NCBI RefSeq assembly: GCF_037546185.1
Contig: NZ_JAWMWH010000001.1
Location: 248,001 to 312,000, forward strand
Reading direction: 5' to 3'
Origin: Nicoliella lavandulae
Lineage (GTDB): Bacteria > Bacillota > Bacilli > Lactobacillales > Lactobacillaceae
DNA length: 64,000 nucleotides
The position numbers were made by a program, and so were the translations under genes. The notes beneath the pieces were generated by a model. That model saw nothing but the letters and a program-made list of their open reading frames with translations. It was not told the origin of the DNA and did no database searches. Numbering within the stretch: the stretch's first letter is position 1; each line of letters begins with the position of its first letter. Below are positions 63,301-64,000 of this stretch, one piece after another.

Positions 63301-64000
63301 AGCAATACTATTAACAACTGAACTTGCAGCATTAATTACATTCGTATCACTACCAGTCAATGCGGCACTAGCAATTGCAGAAGCGGCATTGGAACTAGCA
63401 GATGATAAGTTTGGTTGTGCATTACTTGCAGCAATTGAAGCAGCACTTACATAACTTGATGCGTCTGGTTTGTTATTAGCAACGTTATCAATAGCTTGAC
63501 TAGTTGCAATTGCATGCGCTTGGATAGCCTTGGCAGCATCAGCAGCAGAACTAGCATTAGCTAAGTCAGAAGCAGCCCGAGTTGATGCAGATTGAGCAGC
63601 AACAGCAGCAGCACTGGCATTATCAACTGCACTTGAAGCAGCATCATTAGCAGACTTAGCAGCACTAGCAGCATTAGCAAGTGAGTTTGCGTTGTCATGC
63701 GTAAGTGGCGTTTGAGCAGCAAGTGAAGCTGCAGCACTATTAGCGGCATCAGCACTAACCTTAGCAGCACTAGCAACTGCATTGGCACTATCAGCCTTGG
63801 CCTTAGCGTCAGAAGCTTGGCTAGATGCAATCACAGCATCGGCACTAGCAGATGAAGCAGTAACAACTTCATTTGAAGCGTTAGTTGCATCTTGTTGTAG
63901 TGATGGGTTGTTTGGATACTTAGCAGCGATAGAATCAACCACACTATTAGCAGTGGTGGTTTGATCAGCTAATGAACTAACTTGGTTTTGAGATTGACTA
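57358..64000 (-). CDS. Giant Ala/Ser-rich surface protein 2, N-terminus outside the window
   Basis: The frame is open from the stop at 57358 to the window edge (codons SQSQNQVSSLADQ at the edge), over 2200 residues, so the start and signal peptide are not seen; the in-frame ATG at 63942 is internal. About 1900 residues are Ala/Ser/Asn/Asp repeats, as in giant gene 1. The C-terminal ~285 residues match that protein (QPTYAGAFDGYTDAFNGKKA; SLAGESAGYKYGYAKAFNA; YKGLTRFYIGHGKYLTSN), showing that the two are paralogues. No LPXTG is present. It is intact within the window. Confidence 0.85.
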   Translation of the reverse strand, partial: SQSQNQVSSLADQTTTANSVVDSIAAKYPNNPSLQQDATNASNEVVTASSASADAVIASSQASDAKAKADSANAVASAAKVSADAANSAAASLAAQTPLTHDNANSLANAASAAKSANDAASSAVDNASAAAVAAQSASTRAASDLANASSAADAAKAIQAHAIATSQAIDNVANNKPDASSYVSAASIAASNAQPNLSSASSNAASAIASAALTGSDTNVINAASSVVNSIASANASDSSVAAVSSAIASYSAAGASASANGSTAASNAANDSASASVAVQQASDQYQSAIAASNAANSYAALANSFAQNGDPDNASLNTSLAKSAVSAASNAAAAGSAYANQANSFAQNATTDSQNAATAKSATSVAASNAASVQASLAASVASVNSAASNEASAAQPVAGSASTTASSASAGTSGNSSAADSSYKVASGANDTASAAASNASDDASAAAKAASNNPTDSSIASNAVKASSAASLASSAAGDALSASHDAWVASSTASSANNNASSANVAAGSYSATALNEAKAAYDASAAGNMSAAKSHADAASAAASAAAAQAVIATNASNAAAQAAKDAAAAASRANSSQTIATSAATDASNYGKVASSASSANASDAVTGSSAATSANSAAPSFASGAFASAKDASANDSLAASYAAVASAANTSATNNSSAVSGLNTSAASVAASNPSNAVISSAAAKISSANSAANSAAASASAANLVAASAKASADAANNAASYQNSLAQSAVTAASQASSNAASAYAAKDYAAGNNYASAAVNAATNASKASVAASSAAAAVKTATDSASSAATQASQASSVASQALTDAQNAANDLNNAITKQNAQTSEAARIASSASAAEHAASDASTSAGSNNVATSSNASATDSVAKKLASTANLASSQANDASEANSVIASLASSINNVDPTVSGQIASDNSVASSAATQAQNAYSSANQAKTNADNASFAASTAAASASAARNNATAAKSSATSLASQAASAALAGDSGAADNLNQAAQSAADVASAANSAAQSADANASSAAKVAADASSTADSASTAASQASDTASSAASDAQSRAASYDANQSKKRASNASSATDAHASDVATDSSSVSSYSNNASQALASAQTAATDASNAVASAAGLLSAHPKNSTIASANVVAKSASVVASNAASDAVIASGIISSASGTVSSAANAIKTAQSAASSAYASASVAASQAADQSLTPAQRAAATSSAAVAANSAASQEAIASQAANDASNATDAANSAAARASRDQSIANTAASQADDANRNASAAAKAGNDASSNATKASNNASSANTAATDAANGADQNAAAAAKYASQTSASTDQASSGNGVASATAAQVNSIAAANSTNAVISTAASIANSAATNASSANSVANQANTDAQSAKAAASAAAQSAHSAAANASGANVSAGSYASLAESYANDGDTSNASSANAAALSAAQSAASAASQAVDQSNAASTAASLASSASVVASNAAATINNMVNIETSANSLASSAAQAQSSAINQASGYNSSASAQNSSASAFANSAASSTSLANSYAQSAANDQNNTQRNSTVASQAASLASAYASNAFVNSSARSYAAIASSANATVSSAASLVSSANSVAQSALSNASVNSSNAVQAYSNASSAASIASAFANSAASYAAKGDSASASAANASASVANAAAASYANAGSLANSAASANAQIASAAQNITTSAAAVANSAAQSIQSATSSTDVVTHYANPASSYASQASVAYSSLSQNTSFAAVRYNLAQSYANNANSSTSQTALPISSAQQQASQAISLAAQYSNNPQLVSYAAQASSAIAVINSASADAIIANSQANSAAAVASAAINAANAATSTVNSANVAASSANAQASAAYARGDKSAGDSYAAAASSAAGTAASASVAFENANMTIVTATQIASSAASRAASDYATIIKAAKMIFVGSNNAAGSTSSNGSGSGDYYAQGLSDAKNGYQYDTTHGSQPTYAGAFDGYTDAFNGKKAKTDFTGKAAEYQSDYARAYQVGHEAYLKAVAAGKKAAKADTAAKSSLAGESAGYKYGYAKAFNAKLKKHPLYIYNTKTVYVHNKATFGTDSRIKKYSKQPRNKVHEFKIKRISVTKSGLVRYYVKNHLTASVNKNKGYITANRKYIVNAYYSKAEMSAANSQKVKVIATSGVREHGSKKFTSKNGKYYKQGSELNVDRIVKYKGLTRFYIGHGKYLTSNKKFVKFV

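Noticed and set aside
40739..64000. CRISPR array or tandem DNA repeat array.
   Set aside because: The repeats are degenerate coding repeats without constant length or spacers.
1..64000. tRNA, rRNA or prophage genes.
   Set aside because: No tRNA cloverleaf, rRNA segment, integrase or phage structural gene was recognised by eye; a covariance search would be needed to exclude small RNAs.

Overview
The window looks like a chromosome segment of a low-to-mid GC Gram-positive lactic acid bacterium (Lactobacillaceae). Supporting signs are a LAB-type type II fatty-acid operon, strong AGGAGG ribosome sites, TTGACA/TATAAT promoters, YKxGKxW-type and related long signal peptides, a class A sortase, NlpC/P60 and Apf-like wall hydrolases and very large Ala/Ser surface proteins. 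The giant genes and small genes recall the Apilactobacillus/Fructilactobacillus/Nicoliella group, but that genus-level guess is inference.

Layout. (1) 1-910: 5' part of a secreted Ser/Ala-rich protein, cut by the window edge. (2) 1287-11187, minus strand: a 13-gene fatty-acid synthesis operon in transcription order fabH-acpP-fabD-fabG-accB-fabZ(variant)-accC-accD-accA-fabI-phosphopantetheinyl transferase-fabZ-fabF. It covers malonyl-CoA production, ACP activation, initiation and the elongation cycle. (3) 11597-13339: pgcA phosphoglucomutase, divergent from the operon. (4) 13478-20379: an accessory stretch with a YKxGKxW-signal surface protein and a remnant of a second one, a DUF2075 ATPase, a tiny membrane protein, two tandem TetR regulators, another Ser/Ala-rich surface protein and a Lys/Thr-rich secreted protein. 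(5) 20461-31211: sortase, ABC-F protein, an SDR protein, a HesB-like protein, a lipoprotein nuclease, an alkyltransferase-like protein lacking its cysteine, an NlpC/P60 hydrolase, a DUF3290-DUF421 fusion, an aminotransferase, a nitroreductase divergent from an SMR pump, a HlyIII protein and an Apf-like lysozyme protein. (6) 31426-40620: ABC-2 transporter genes with an OhrR-like MarR regulator, two duplicated amino-acid permeases and an MFS operon in which one pump gene is frameshifted. (7) 40739-64000: two giant Ala/Ser-rich surface-protein genes. The first, about 15 kb, is broken by a one-base frameshift and by an IS3-family element at its 5' end. The second is open but runs out of the window.

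Main points of interest: the giant Ala/Ser stalk proteins with a shared ~290-residue C-terminal module and a shared KKQWV signal motif; the two lesions in the first giant gene; the FabZ paralogue without its catalytic His beside a complete fabZ-fabF pair; the Cys-to-Val alkyltransferase-like protein; the DUF3290-DUF421 fusion; and several inverted repeats placed exactly on promoters, leaders or a ribosome site. No tRNA, rRNA, CRISPR array or prophage was recognised.
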